From Chamaea fasciata (Eukaryota > Chordata > Aves > Passeriformes > Sylviidae): a DNA stretch of 64,000 bases. Made by a program: the position numbers and the translations under genes. Positions 1-9,375 of this stretch are shown here, in pieces. Within the stretch, counting starts at the first letter, position 1. Each line of letters begins with the position of its first letter. The stretch is from contig JARCOQ010000005.1 in NCBI GenBank assembly GCA_029207755.1, forward strand, positions 63,561,414 to 63,625,413, in the 5' to 3' direction. The notes below the pieces were generated by a model. That model had not been told where the DNA came from. It saw nothing but the letters and a program-made list of their open reading frames with translations, and made no database searches.

Positions 1-225
1 GCCACCTGTCCCTCATGTGTGTGGGGTCAGTCACAGCTGGATGCTGAGGGGAAGCAGCTTACACCAAGGCTGGTGCACTCACGGCAAGTTTTCCTTTCTT
101 GGCCACTCAAACACTGGGTAATTTTAGGGTTACTCGTTCTGTAAATGCTTCACTCAGACACAAATGAAGTTTAATAATGGCAAATGCACCTGGAAGGTAT
201 CTGGTGTGAACCGCCCCCCCCTTAC

Positions 226-368
226 CCGAGTTTAAGGTACTCTGATCCAGCCAGCAGCGCACAGCATGTCCAGCGGGCGAGTTTGTAGCTGTTGTTCTTC
301 AGCTCCGTGGCAATGACAGCCCCTCTCTGGGAGTCCAACTTCTGGCGCCAGTCCACCCCATTGCAATA
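226..368 (-). CDS. EIF3D: EIF3D exon 13 (residues 403-450)
   Basis: The acceptor is TCTCAG|TATTGC and the donor is CTCGG|GTAAGG. The peptide includes [40 protein letters not shown] and SEYLKLG. The next exon (YVSRYHVKD in vertebrates) is not found in positions 1-225 on either strand, so the gene runs off the left edge. The 225 bases to the left are intron. Confidence 0.96.
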
Positions 369-848
369 CTGAGAGGAGAATCAGAAGCAGGTTCAGCCTG
401 ACAAGCCAGCAGCAGCCATCTCTTTAGCCATCTTGTCATCACGTAGGGAAGCTGTCTACCCTTATGGTACCATGTGAGGGAATGTGAACTGCAGCCTACA
501 GGGAAAGCTCTCACACCGGGAAGGGAGAAATGCAAACAGCTGGGATTCTTCAACATTTGTGGCACTGGTTAGAAAGGGTAGTTTGGGAGGGAAGAATTCT
601 GAAGAGAGCCATAAGAACAGACTGGCTTCTGTGGTGAACACCCGGAGACAGGAGAGTTCAAGCCAGCTACCTCACATTTAGGGGAGAATCCCATCAGCAC
701 TGCTTGTCCACTCAAGTTATACTCCTTAGTGGAATATAACACCTGGGGGACACCACCAGATGTTTGTTTCATCTTCCCTGCTGTACCTGGCATGTCAGGC
801 AGCAGTGAAGCAGTTAAGAGCTAGCTTGGGGATCCTGTTCTTCCTCAC

Positions 849-978
849 CCTTGAATCCCACTCGTTCAGTGTTTTGATGTTGATGAATGACACTTCTCCA
901 TTAGCTCCTGTCATCACTCCATCATGTTCGCAGCGGACAATGAGATCTATATCATCTCCCAGCTTCCACCTTCGGTAC
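849..978 (-). CDS. EIF3D: EIF3D exon 12 (residues 359-402)
   Basis: The acceptor is TTGGCAG|GTACCG and the donor is TCAAGG|GTGAGG. The peptide includes YRRWKLGDDIDLIVRCEHDG and FINIKTLNEWDSR, a highly conserved core strand region of the cap-binding domain. Confidence 0.97.
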
Positions 979-1207
979 CTGCCAATAAACAATCCAGCTG
1001 GTTATTTCTGACCTTTGTTCTCTTCCAGATCCATGTAAGCATTTGGCAAAATCCTTTCCTCCTCTACCTTCCCTGCGAGGTCATCCATGAATCCCTCTTA
1101 AAATAAAGCTTCTATCAATAACACTCCCAACCTGTTCTGTCTGCCTCCATATCACACTGACATCCTGCCCCCTTGCCAAAACCTGGGCATCAGAAATACC
1201 AACGTAC

Positions 1208-1293
1208 CTGTATGCAACAGAGGCTACTTCATTTTTATCCATGTCATCCTCCACAAAGGGGTTTGGGTTGGGAAACTTGTATTTCTCCTTTCC
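1208..1293 (-). CDS. EIF3D: EIF3D exon 11 (residues 331-359)
   Basis: The acceptor is ATCTGCAG|GGAAAG and the donor is ATACAG|GTACGT. It encodes GKEKYKFPNPNPFVEDDMDK and NEVASVAY, with two bases of R359. The frame continues into RYRRWKLGDD. Confidence 0.96.
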
Positions 1294-1740
1294 CTGCAGA
1301 TGAAAACAGCAGAGCATGTTAGGAGACTGCTTTCCTTTATTTAAAAAATAGTCTTTCACAGCAACAGTAGCTGATTTCCCTTATGTAGAGACACACCAAA
1401 ACATTAAGACAGCTGATGAAAGCCTCATGCCCACATTAGTCACAGCACTATAAGCAGTACTTAAACTGGCACTTAGGCTTCATTAAATGTACTAAGAAGC
1501 CTATCTGCATCACCAATGGGAGTAGGATGACTGCTCTGTGAAATCAAGGCGAAAACCTTGCTACAACAAAGTCACACTGCTCACCAGAAATAATCCCACC
1601 TCTTTCAAAACTGAATGATCACCGGTATAACACAATTGTTAATTAAAATGCTTCTGCGTTGTATTAAAGCAGACTAATGAAATCTCTTCTTGAGACCCTC
1701 TGAAACACAGACCCCACTATTCATGACTGTTCCACCTTAC

Positions 1741-1871
1741 CATTCTCAGACACTGCTGGGAGAAGTTGTGATTGATGTAGGTAGCTTCCATGGCCAGGTT
1801 GCGTGGAGAATTAAAGGAGTTGCCCTCTTCCTGTGGTGGTTCATTGGCTGTTTCACTCACTGTCAGGAGGT
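1741..1871 (-). CDS. EIF3D: EIF3D exon 10 (residues 287-330; second cap-contact helix)
   Basis: The acceptor is TTCCTAG|ACCTCC and the donor is AGAATG|GTAAGG. The peptide runs [20 protein letters not shown], then [20 protein letters not shown] and CLRM. T317, N320 and H321 sit in the ATYINHN motif; these are the other reported cap-contact residues, and all are conserved. The acidic PPQEEG loop precedes them and is probably part of the surface insertion called the RNA gate. Confidence 0.97.
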
Positions 1872-2105
1872 CTAGGAAGAAAACCACATGCAAGTGGTTA
1901 TACTTGAAGGAGTAAGTATGTCAGCTTTAGTGAGTCTCTAGCTCCACATCAGAGCAGATCAACACTGAAGCTCCCCATACAACGATTACATGTACTGCAG
2001 TAATCAGCTTGTTCAGGGGACTCAGCATGGACACGCAAATAAGCATGAAAAATATCAGACCCTTTAGCTACTTTAACAGAAATTCCTTTCAGGACTTTTC
2101 CTCAC

Positions 2106-2253
2106 CAAAATCGGAGTTGTCCCTCTTGTCAAAGAAAAGCTTGGATCCAACTCTCTGGACAATGATGTCCCAGGAATAGACAGAGCGAGTGCAGCTCATC
2201 AGTGTGGCCAGGATGGCATCCGTGGCAAACACATTCCCTTGTGTCTTGGCCAG
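2106..2253 (-). CDS. EIF3D: EIF3D exon 9 (residues 238-287; cap-binding helix)
   Basis: The acceptor is TTCACAG|CTGGCC and the donor is GATTTTG|GTGAGG. The peptide begins [20 protein letters not shown] and continues [20 protein letters not shown]. Counting from the ATG puts D249, V262 and Y263 here, three of the positions that mutational work on human eIF3d placed in the cap-contacting region. All three are intact. Confidence 0.97.
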
Positions 2254-2820
2254 CTGTGAATACAGGAGGAGGAGAAAACTGTTTCAACAATAAGAACAGA
2301 TACCCTTTCCCTAGGCAGGACGAGACGTGCTAGCAAACCAGGTCACTGATTTCTTCTGCTGTTTTGACTGAGAAAGCTGAACTGGCAAGTACCACATCAA
2401 CTGCCAGACAAAGCGTAAGGTACTATCCAGCAATCCTGGCCAACCCTCACCCACACAAAGGGAAAGTAAGAAACTACTACAAAATGTTAATTCTGTAGGA
2501 AAATGCATGGTTTCTTTTAGCCAGTCAGGTCACAAGACAGAAATATCTGAGCCTTCCTCACCTCCGAAAGTAAGGCCCCCAAGGACCAAGTCTCTAATAT
2601 AAGTTTTCATCCCAACATAGCTCAAGTACTGGTCTGCTTGCCCTTCCAGAATTACAGTTTTTCCTTGGCCAGTGTTCCTAACTCTGCATTAATCTAGCTC
2701 TGCTTTCCACCTAAGAAAAATATTGGTACCAGCTAATGCTTCTTGCTTTTGCCCTTTGGTCTGACAGTGACAGCTGGTCTCCAACAACAGCACACACTGA
2801 GTTCTACAAACTGTGCATAC

Positions 2821-2953
2821 CTTTCGGATAACTGGGTCATCCGTAGTGGTGACGGTATGGAAGATGCGCTTAATACTCCTCAGGAGCTTCTCGTTCCTTG
2901 TTGTAATGCGGTCGAAGGCTTTGTCATAGTACTCTAGGGCTCCACAGCACTCT
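2821..2953 (-). CDS. EIF3D: EIF3D exon 8 (residues 193-237)
   Basis: The acceptor is TTTGCAG|AGAGTG and the donor is CGAAAG|GTATGC. The peptide includes [19 protein letters not shown] and ends [10 protein letters not shown]. It lies in the cap-binding domain and joins in frame to [12 protein letters not shown] in the next exon. Confidence 0.97.
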
Positions 2954-3161
2954 CTGCAAAGGTAAGAGGACCATCTGGATACCCCTCCTACAGATAACAC
3001 CACCCACGAACCACACAGGGCCTGCTGGGTGTTCCATTACCTCCCCCTGGTTTTGGTACCTCAATGAGAACATTGGGACCAGGCAGGAGACCCTGGAGCT
3101 CCTGCTTTCTAAAAACCTGGTCACTTCAAGGAGCAAGCAAAGGGCTGTTTTAGGAACTCAC

Positions 3162-3274
3162 ATGTCCTGTGGCTCTGACACCTCCAGATAGCGCATTTTC
3201 ATCAGCCGAGGGAAATCCATCTCCTCCTTCACCTCCCAATCGCTGCGAACTTCCACAGAGGAGTCACGAGGTTT
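3162..3274 (-). CDS. EIF3D: EIF3D exon 7 (residues 156-193)
   Basis: The acceptor is GCAGCAG|AAACCT and the donor is GACAT|GTGAGT. It encodes KPRDSSVEVRSDWEVKEEMD and then FPRLMKMRYLEVSEPQD, and supplies two bases of I193. This is the entry to the folded cap-binding domain of eIF3d. Confidence 0.97.
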
Positions 3275-3412
3275 CTGCTGCGCAGCCAGAGGCGGGACAG
3301 GTACAGAGAGAAAGGGAGACACATCAGGATTTCTGCAAGAGGAGCTGCCCCGTGATTGCAGGCAGAGGAACCAAACCATCAGAGGAGGCACAATGCTCAT
3401 CAGATTGTCTAC

Positions 3413-3485
3413 CTGTGATTTCTGGTCCCATTTCTGCCTCACTCCAAACTGCTTCTGAAACTTCTTTTGTAAGCGCAAACGATCT
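3413..3485 (-). CDS. EIF3D: EIF3D exon 6 (residues 131-155)
   Basis: The acceptor is TTTTAG|AGATCG and the donor is TCACAG|GTAGAC. It completes R131 and encodes DRLRLQKKFQKQFGVRQKWD followed by QKSQ, another lysine- and arginine-rich stretch. The exon is 73 nt and keeps the frame. Confidence 0.96.
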
Positions 3486-3974
3486 CTAAAATGACAAATG
3501 TGAGAAAAGCCATTAAGAGAAGTTCTTGATTCCTACATGCCACAATCATTCCTCCACTTCCAAACTACTAGCAGAGGAGCAGTGCTTTCAGGCACCGAAC
3601 TGCTGAAACATTTGTTGAGCCATCTGTTGATCAAGATGCCTGAGGCATTAAAAATTCTGCTCTTTGCTCCGAGCAGCTCTTTATATAGTTTTACCTGAAG
3701 ACTGAAATGCAGTTTTCAGAAAGGATATTCCCTGTCTAGAATGCCACCTTTACTTTCTAAATACAGTTTAAAAGTTCTCCTAAATTATTAGGTAGCCATT
3801 TGAAATCCATGCTTTTAACTACCACTGACACCAGCAGAGTATTGGACTTGAAACATCCTGAAATTCTTTGCTGTTTTGCTCCAGCAGATTCTGTTACTGT
3901 AAGTTTGCAAATTCATCAACAGTACGTTCACACACTCCAACTTGAGCTCAGTACGCTTGTCTCTGCAGCCTCAC

Positions 3975-4060
3975 CTCTCCTTCTGCTTGGCACTCTTTGG
4001 CAGTGTCTGCATGCTGAACTGCAGCATGTTTCGACGGTCCTTGTCTCTCCGGAGGTTCCT
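3975..4060 (-). CDS. EIF3D: EIF3D exon 5 (residues 103-131)
   Basis: The acceptor is TCTGCAG|AGGAAC and the donor is GAGAG|GTGAGG. The peptide begins [18 protein letters not shown] and ends KSAKQKER. It is strongly basic, consistent with an RNA-contacting linker. Relative to human (from memory) the segment just after MLQF shows a few substitutions, making it one of the few variable spots in an otherwise nearly invariant protein. Confidence 0.96.
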
Positions 4061-4157
4061 CTGCAGAATTGATGGAAAGAAAAACAGACATTTTAATTGG
4101 GAAAGAATCCTGTGCTGCTGAAGCTCCCCTCTGATGCTGTCTCTGAGAACATGTTAC

Positions 4158-4294
4158 CTGTGCAAATCTCATGCGGTTCCTCTGGTACGCTGTTTTCTGC
4201 GTCCGGGCCGTGTCCACCAGCTGGAAGCTGGTCTCATCCTCCTCATGGAAATAAGCATACTGGCTTCCGCCGCCAAACTGTGATGAGTACTTGT
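4158..4294 (-). CDS. EIF3D: EIF3D exon 4 (residues 57-102)
   Basis: The acceptor is TTTCCAG|ACAAGTAC and the donor is GCACAG|GTAACA. It codes for [20 protein letters not shown] at the start and ends NRMRFAQ. In human eIF3d this N-terminal part anchors the subunit to the rest of eIF3, including eIF3e; that role is family knowledge and cannot be seen in the sequence. Confidence 0.97.
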
Positions 4295-4675
4295 CTGGAA
4301 ATAAAACAAAGCATCTCAGCACCCAGGCTCTAAGAAAACACCCTGATGCTTTGCCCCTTTCGCTCCCCAACTCCCTTCACCTAGGTCTGATGTCTAAATT
4401 GGGACTCCTGCCTTACACCTGCATGTCTTCTCCCCCTCCAAACCTCCCTTACAAGCCTGGGTAATAAGGCAGGACAAAAACTCAAAGCCCCAAGGACAGG
4501 GAGAGCCCCACAGAGCTCTCCCAAGGGTAAAGCACACTTCCTAAAGTAAGCTGCCTGTCTTGCTGAGGTATGCAGGTAATTACAGGGTGGGTGTGAGACA
4601 CAAAAGCAGGAACAACGCTTGGAAGAAAATTTTGCAGAAAATAAGGCCCAGCAACAGCCAGCAGACTACACGTAC

Positions 4676-4721
4676 TTGTGTATCTTTTATCCTGATACGT
4701 GGCTCCTGTCCAATCGGCCAC
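4676..4721 (-). CDS. EIF3D: EIF3D exon 3 (residues 42-57, 46 nt)
   Basis: This short exon encodes VADWTGATYQDKRYT plus the first base of N57. The acceptor is TTCTTAG|GTGGCC and the donor is ACACAA|GTACGT. It restores frame exactly with the next exon, giving YTNKYSSQ. It is too short to show as a convincing open frame and was found from the conserved peptide and the splice borders. Confidence 0.96.
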
Positions 4722-5015
4722 CTAAGAACAAGCACAAACAGTCAAAAGTAAGTATTAACATGACATTCCCCCCACACCTCTAACTCTGCACACGCAGGAC
4801 TCCCAACAGCAGAAACACTGACATATGCTCCACGCCTAATCCTTTTTGACTTCCTTCTCTGCCTGCCAGCCCTGCTAGGTGCTCAGTGTGTTAGGACGCC
4901 CTGCCAAGGGTGCCAGAGGAGCAGCCAGGGCAACAAAAGCGAACACCGGAGACAGCCTGCGGGGGCGGGGGGGCAAAAGGCACTCGGAGCTCACGGCCCA
5001 GCACGGCACAGATAC

Positions 5016-5150
5016 CTTGCCCAGGCGGTCTCCTTTGCTGAAGGGCTGGTAGGGCATGTCCTTGAACTGCTCGGGCACAGCACACGGGCCCCAGCCGGAG
5101 GGGTTGTCCTGGATCACGGGTGCCACAAACTTCGCCATTTTTTTAATTTT
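5016..5150 (-). CDS. EIF3D: EIF3D exon 2, first coding exon (residues 1-41)
   Basis: The acceptor is TTCAG with the exon starting at 5150. Twelve 5' UTR bases precede the ATG at 5138-5136, which has A at -3 and G at +4, a strong initiation context. Translation begins [19 protein letters not shown], the conserved eIF3d N-terminus, and ends at K41 in the motif GDRLGK. The donor is AAG|GTATCT, a rather weak but usable site. The conserved N-terminus fixes this start; no in-frame upstream ATG lies in the exon. Confidence 0.97.
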
Positions 5151-5199
5151 CTGAAGGTGAAAAAATGAAAAAAAAAAAAACAACCACCACCTCAAACCC

Positions 5200-5680
5200 T
5201 CGGCTGCCACACGGCGTGGCACCGAGACCTGAAGCCTTGCCTCGGCACAGGACACGGCGAAAGGAAGGCGCCTCTGCCCACCAGGCCCGTGGAAGAAGAA
5301 AGGGTTCCGGTGGGCGCTCCGTGTGCCGGGGAGGGGCGGGGACGCGGCCCCACCGGAACCGGCAGGGCGGGGCCCGGGGGTCTCGCTACGCGCGGGAGGT
5401 GCCGGCGCGGCAGGCGAGCGGCTCCGGAGCGGCCCCAGCGCCTCCCTTACCTGAGCGGCCCCGGCGCGGCCCCGATGGCGGCGGATCCAGCGGAGGATCC
5501 GGGAGCGGCTCCGGCGGCGGCGGCGGCGGGCGGGGAAAGGGCCGCGCGCAGCCCCGGCGCGCCCTTTGCGTCAGCGCCGCGCGACGGCAGCGCCCTGTCG
5601 TAAAAGCAGAAACCCGCCGAGCGCCCGGTAAAGCGACCAACGAGCCACGACCGTACAGCGGCAGCGTTGTCGCAAAATGC
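5200..5680. promoter_or_regulatory. CpG-island promoter of EIF3D
   Basis: A dense run of CG dinucleotides and G+C-rich sequence surrounds the non-coding first exon, with GC-box-like GGGGCGGGG at 5332-5341 and several GGGCGG-type elements. No TATA box sits at a suitable place on the minus strand. A CRE/ATF-like TGACGCAA occurs on the minus strand (complement of 5566-5573). This is typical of a broadly expressed housekeeping promoter. CG density falls sharply at about 5680, where AT-rich sequence begins. Confidence 0.8.
5451..5540 (-). other. EIF3D: EIF3D non-coding first exon (5' UTR)
   Basis: The donor CTCAG|GTAAGG ends this exon at 5451 and pairs with the acceptor at 5151. The exon is GC-rich with GGC-type repeats around 5500-5530. 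The transcription start is not fixed. A pyrimidine run (CCCTTTCCCC on the minus strand, complement of about 5531-5541) could be a TOP-like start, as in several translation-factor mRNAs, but this is inference. Confidence 0.6.
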
Positions 5681-5699
5681 CAACTTATAAAAGAGGGTT

Positions 5700-6770
5700 T
5701 TTTTTTAAAAGATGTTTGATCTTTGCGTAGTTTCAACTTATAGATCAACAAGAAAAGAGGTTTAACCTGTGAAACAGTAGCTAACAAACAAGTTCCAAGT
5801 GATACAAGTCCAGGTGCTAGAAGGACAAATTACTTGACAGTAGAATTGCCTTGTTAAGGTTTAACGGTCAACATTTTTCAGTGACCTTACAAAGACATTT
5901 GGCAAAACCCCCAAGATAAGGTAGAAACTAATAAAGACAGCTCAGCAACTGGGATAATTCTGGCAGGGAGAGATCATGGCCACTGATCCAAGAAACCACC
6001 GTCTCAAAAGGAGAGAAAGACTGAGCGTGCAGGCTAATTAGCATGAGCGGAGAGAAGTTCATTAACCAATAGACGACAGAAGACTAATTAAAAAGAGAAC
6101 TAGGTAACTTGTAGCCAAGGGTCATTAATGCCTTTGCTTGCCAAAATATATAATGAGTGAAAAGTTTTGGTAGTTGTGCTGAGACATTAATTTTGAAGAA
6201 TTAAGGACTTTAATTAAACTAGATATTGCTGAGGTAAGACAGATAGACTTCCCTTTTGATAAGCAGAAGCCAGATTTAAGGAACTGATAAATCATGAGGC
6301 CTGTCAACTTATGTTTGTGTTTTCTGACTAATCAATAGGCTTCAAGAATTACAATGAAATCATAAATCAAATACTCCTGGGAAAACAGGATTCAGTTGTC
6401 ACGCAACACTAGAAGGTTAAAAAGTCAAAATGAAGAAGACTCACTTACTTCATCATTTTGAGACCCCGCCCCATAAAAAGGACCACCAACCCATTTCAAA
6501 GAACAAACCACACATGCTTAATAGCATTTGGCTAATTACCATACGAAGCGGGGAATGGGATGTGCCAGAGTTATGAATATACATTTGTGTTTTGGGTATT
6601 CAATACTTCTGTACATAAAAAGACCCTATGATCTTCTGTGGGCGCGTGTGTGTTTGGGAGCTATCCCGCACACTGCCCGGCGTCGTAATTAAACATACAC
6701 TTTCTAACTTTAAACTATTGGAGAGTCTTTGTCCGTCATAGATGGATATCGGTATTAGATCAATATTCGT
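5700..6770 (+). mobile_element. Probable endogenous-retrovirus LTR, solo, plus orientation
   Basis: The segment differs sharply in base composition from the CpG island beside it. On the plus strand its right half shows LTR order: TATA-like CATAAAAAGA near 6616, then a GC-rich stretch with TGTGGGCGCG and CCCGGCGTCG, an ATTAAA polyadenylation signal near 6690, and a short tail ending around TTTGTCCGTC. A second CATAAAAAGG box lies near 6472. The pattern resembles avian ERVL-type LTRs. No gag, pol or env frames follow, so it would be a solo LTR. Target-site duplications were not identified and the left border is uncertain; the true element may begin near 5850. Confidence 0.55.
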
Positions 6771-8973
6771 ATTTTTTTAAATAATTCATTGCTGGCTTTG
6801 TGGGTTTGCCATCCAGCACGTCTGCAGAACTGTAAATAACTCAAATACCTGGATTATGTGTGTGGATTGGCCTCTTGCAGACCAGATGAAAGAACCTATT
6901 TTGGGACAACACTGTCATTTACAGAAATTTTGTTCCTGCTTAATCACCACTTAATAAGGAAAAATACGCGAGAGTGGAAGGAGAGTGATGTTAAGGATAG
7001 TGTAAATTTGCCCTGTTGATTAAAATGCATGAGTTTGGCTTTTAAATGCAAAAGCTGTGGCAAAACCCATTCACTTTGTACCCAGATGTCATAAAGAGGA
7101 AGAAGACTTGGCTTTCTGTGTGTGCTGAAGGCTCAGCAGAGCACAGCAGCTCAGAAAATGGTGGGGTTGGAAACGTCTCCAATGATGGCTAAACTTCCTG
7201 GAACTGTGGAACTTCTCTTGGCAGAAGTATTCAGGCGTATGGTAGGCAAATGCCTATTGGGAATGGTTGTGGTGTCAATGACTTGCCTTTTTTTTTTTCC
7301 CCCTCTAGAAAAACTTGAATTCAACTTACTTTACAATTCATGTGTTGGATAAATATTGATCCTCAGCTTAGTCTAATACAGATTTCAAGTATTAATGTGC
7401 AGTTTCCATCTGGTAAAGTTTGCTTTAATGTGCTATTTCCATCTGATAAACTTTGCTTTACAGTGATGGAGTTACTGTGATGTCTGGTTGGTAAATTCCT
7501 GTTTTCCCAGATGAAAACAGAGAGGTTAAGAGATGACTTTGATAGAGAACAGACTTACAGGACTCTGGACAAGAAATGTGTCAGTAAAGTCACATGTTAG
7601 GACAGGAAACATGACTTAATGGTGCGCCTCTTCATTTTCTCACACACACAGCTTCTAAAAATAAAACTATATTCCAAACTCTGCAATGATTCTGTGGAAA
7701 ATCAGGTACTTTGCAGGCTGTAATTGTATGATCATTTGACCAACTTTTTGTTTTTAGAGGTTGTTACAAAAATCACTTGACTTTGAGAGTTAAAGATGTG
7801 TGAAGAATGGGAATTGCAATTGCCCTTTTTTTGTTCACAGTGTGATATTCAAGCTTTCTCATCGTCCCTGATGGCTTCCCTGGACCTGCTGGAAGGCAGA
7901 CCTAGGGCTGGAAATTGGATTCAGCCCTACGGCCTCTCTAGGATACCATGAACCAGTGATTTAATACAGCAGTGCCTCTGCTCCCTGTCTTTGTAATTGG
8001 GATGGTATTTCTTCTCAGGGAGTGGGGGCAATAAATCATTAAATCCCAAATGTTTTCATGCCAGAGTGATTGAAATTTTCTCTACCTCTAAAAAGTGCAG
8101 GATCTGGTTTACAAATCTCTTCAGCTCACAGGCTGAAAAACTCTTTAGAGAATTTTACTGAGTATCTTTTACCTAGGAAGAGTCTCAATCAATATTTTCC
8201 AGGCAGCGAGGTTATGCATTTTCTCCTTTATTTTCCACTTGTGATTCCTCCTCGAGAAAGAACTGAAGCTGCAGCAGTCTTTGCTTTGACAAGACACCCT
8301 GCCATTAATCAGAAGTGGGATTATTAAAGTGCCTCTTCCTGCTAGCAAAAAAAAAATCCACTTATAGAAATACAGTTTATAAAATACAATTTGTAACTGT
8401 CTCACCTAAACAGCCTTTTTGGAGACAAACATCATTAGGGCTGAAACTGCCTCGCTGGTCGCTTGCAGTGGCTGCGTGGGATCCCAGCTCCAAGTGACCC
8501 CCACAGCGCCTGTCTCTTGTTCCTCTCCAGCTGGACAATGGGCTCTATGGGCTTAGAGGGACTCACAGCTTAGGAGATGGTGAGGAAAAGAGGAAGAAAT
8601 TCTGAAAAGAGAAATAGACTTAGGAATGAATGAAGAGAAATAGACTACTAAAACAAAATCCCATGCTTTCCACAGTTTCCTCTTCCCTTCCGAGCCCGAG
8701 TGAGGTACATGCAAGAGATTGTAGTGCTGCTGCTGTCTACCAGAGATGGCCGATTATGTGCAGCTTGGTTTCAGCCTGTCAAATTTCCTTTTCTGGTGAC
8801 ACAATTGGAAATAGGTGTGGGTTGGAGGAGACAGCATGCATAGGGAGTGGCTGGTGCCAGATAAATGCTCCCCTGGGCATGGATCTAACCTTCCATTTTC
8901 TAGCAAGGAGAAGAAGAGTTCTATAAAAAAAAAAAATCCAGTCTTAAGCAGGGGAGATTTTCTGCCACATTTA
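6771..8973. other. Intergenic, no gene recognised
   Basis: No convincing coding exon, RNA gene or recognised interspersed repeat is seen. The only local structure is a degenerate 33-bp duplication at 7397-7462, listed separately, and some short A or T runs. Small open frames here have no family resemblance. Confidence 0.6.
7397..7462. repeat. Two-copy 33-bp tandem duplication
   Basis: Two adjacent units share TTTCCATCTG, a TAAA-TTTGCTTTA block and the leading GTGC, with a few substitutions between them. Unit one is 7397-7429 and unit two is 7430-7462. It looks like a simple local duplication and has no evident function. Confidence 0.75.
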
Positions 8974-9375
8974 GAATCACAGAGTGTTAAGGGTTGGGAG
9001 GAACCTTAACGATCCTCTAGTCCCAACCAACCCTGCCATGGGCAGGGACACCTCCCACGAGACCAGGTTGCCCGGGGCCTTATCCGACCTGGTCTTGAAC
9101 AGTGTCAAGGTTGAGGCATCCACAACTTCCCTGGGCAACCTGTTCCAGTGTGTCTTCACCCTCACAGTAAAGAATTTATTCCTAATACCCAGCTGAAATT
9201 TCCCTCTTTCAGTTTGTAGCCATTAGCCCTTGTCCTTTCAGTACAGTTCCTGATAAAGAGGCCCTCTTTGGCTTCCTGGTAGTCCCTCCTCAGATACTGG
9301 AAGGTTGCTATGAGATCTCCATGAGACCTTCGCTTCTCCAGGGTGAACAGAACCAACTTTCTCAGCCTGTCTCAG
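8974..9375 (-). mobile_element. CR1 LINE 3' fragment
   Basis: The plus strand reads as the reverse complement of a CR1 3' end: AATCACAGAGTGTTAAGGGT at the element's terminus, then blocks such as CCCTGCCATGGGCAGGGACA and CAACTTCCCTGGGCAACCTG. Read on the minus strand, the far end still encodes a decayed C-terminus of the CR1 reverse-transcriptase polyprotein (LEKRRSHGDLI). It is 5'-truncated at about 400 bp, which is normal for CR1. Confidence 0.93.

Larger units (their letters stand above)
226..5540 (-). other. EIF3D: EIF3D gene (5' UTR exon plus 12 coding exons; 3' end beyond the left edge)
   Basis: This gene encodes eukaryotic initiation factor 3 subunit d, a cytosolic part of the eIF3 complex on the 40S ribosome that also binds the m7G cap of selected mRNAs. 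Coding exons, in transcript order, are 5016-5138 (ATG at 5138), 4676-4721, 4158-4294, 3975-4060, 3413-3485, 3162-3274, 2821-2953, 2106-2253, 1741-1871, 1208-1293, 849-978 and 226-368. All introns have GT-AG borders, and the summed coding length (1349 nt) stays in frame. The product matches the vertebrate protein almost residue for residue. Cap-pocket residues reported for human eIF3d occur at the same numbers here: D249, V262, Y263, T317, N320 and H321. The C-terminal 98 or so residues, including the acidic tail, are off-window. The multi-exon structure excludes a processed copy. The 5' limit is approximate. Confidence 0.97.

Noticed and set aside
1..225. Possible next EIF3D exon at the left edge
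   Set aside because: Neither strand encodes the expected YVSRYHVKD or following residues; the stretch is intron.
226..5138. EIF3D as a processed pseudogene
   Set aside because: Twelve coding exons with proper GT-AG introns and no stop or frame break show an active intron-bearing gene.
4875..5255. Minus-strand frame extending upstream of the EIF3D ATG
   Set aside because: The upstream part reads intron 1 sequence before the acceptor at 5151, and the downstream part reads past the donor at 5015; only 5016-5138 is coding.
5165..5719. 184-codon plus-strand frame over the EIF3D promoter
   Set aside because: It is R-, G- and P-rich translation of a CpG island with overlapping frames on both strands, so typical chance coding.
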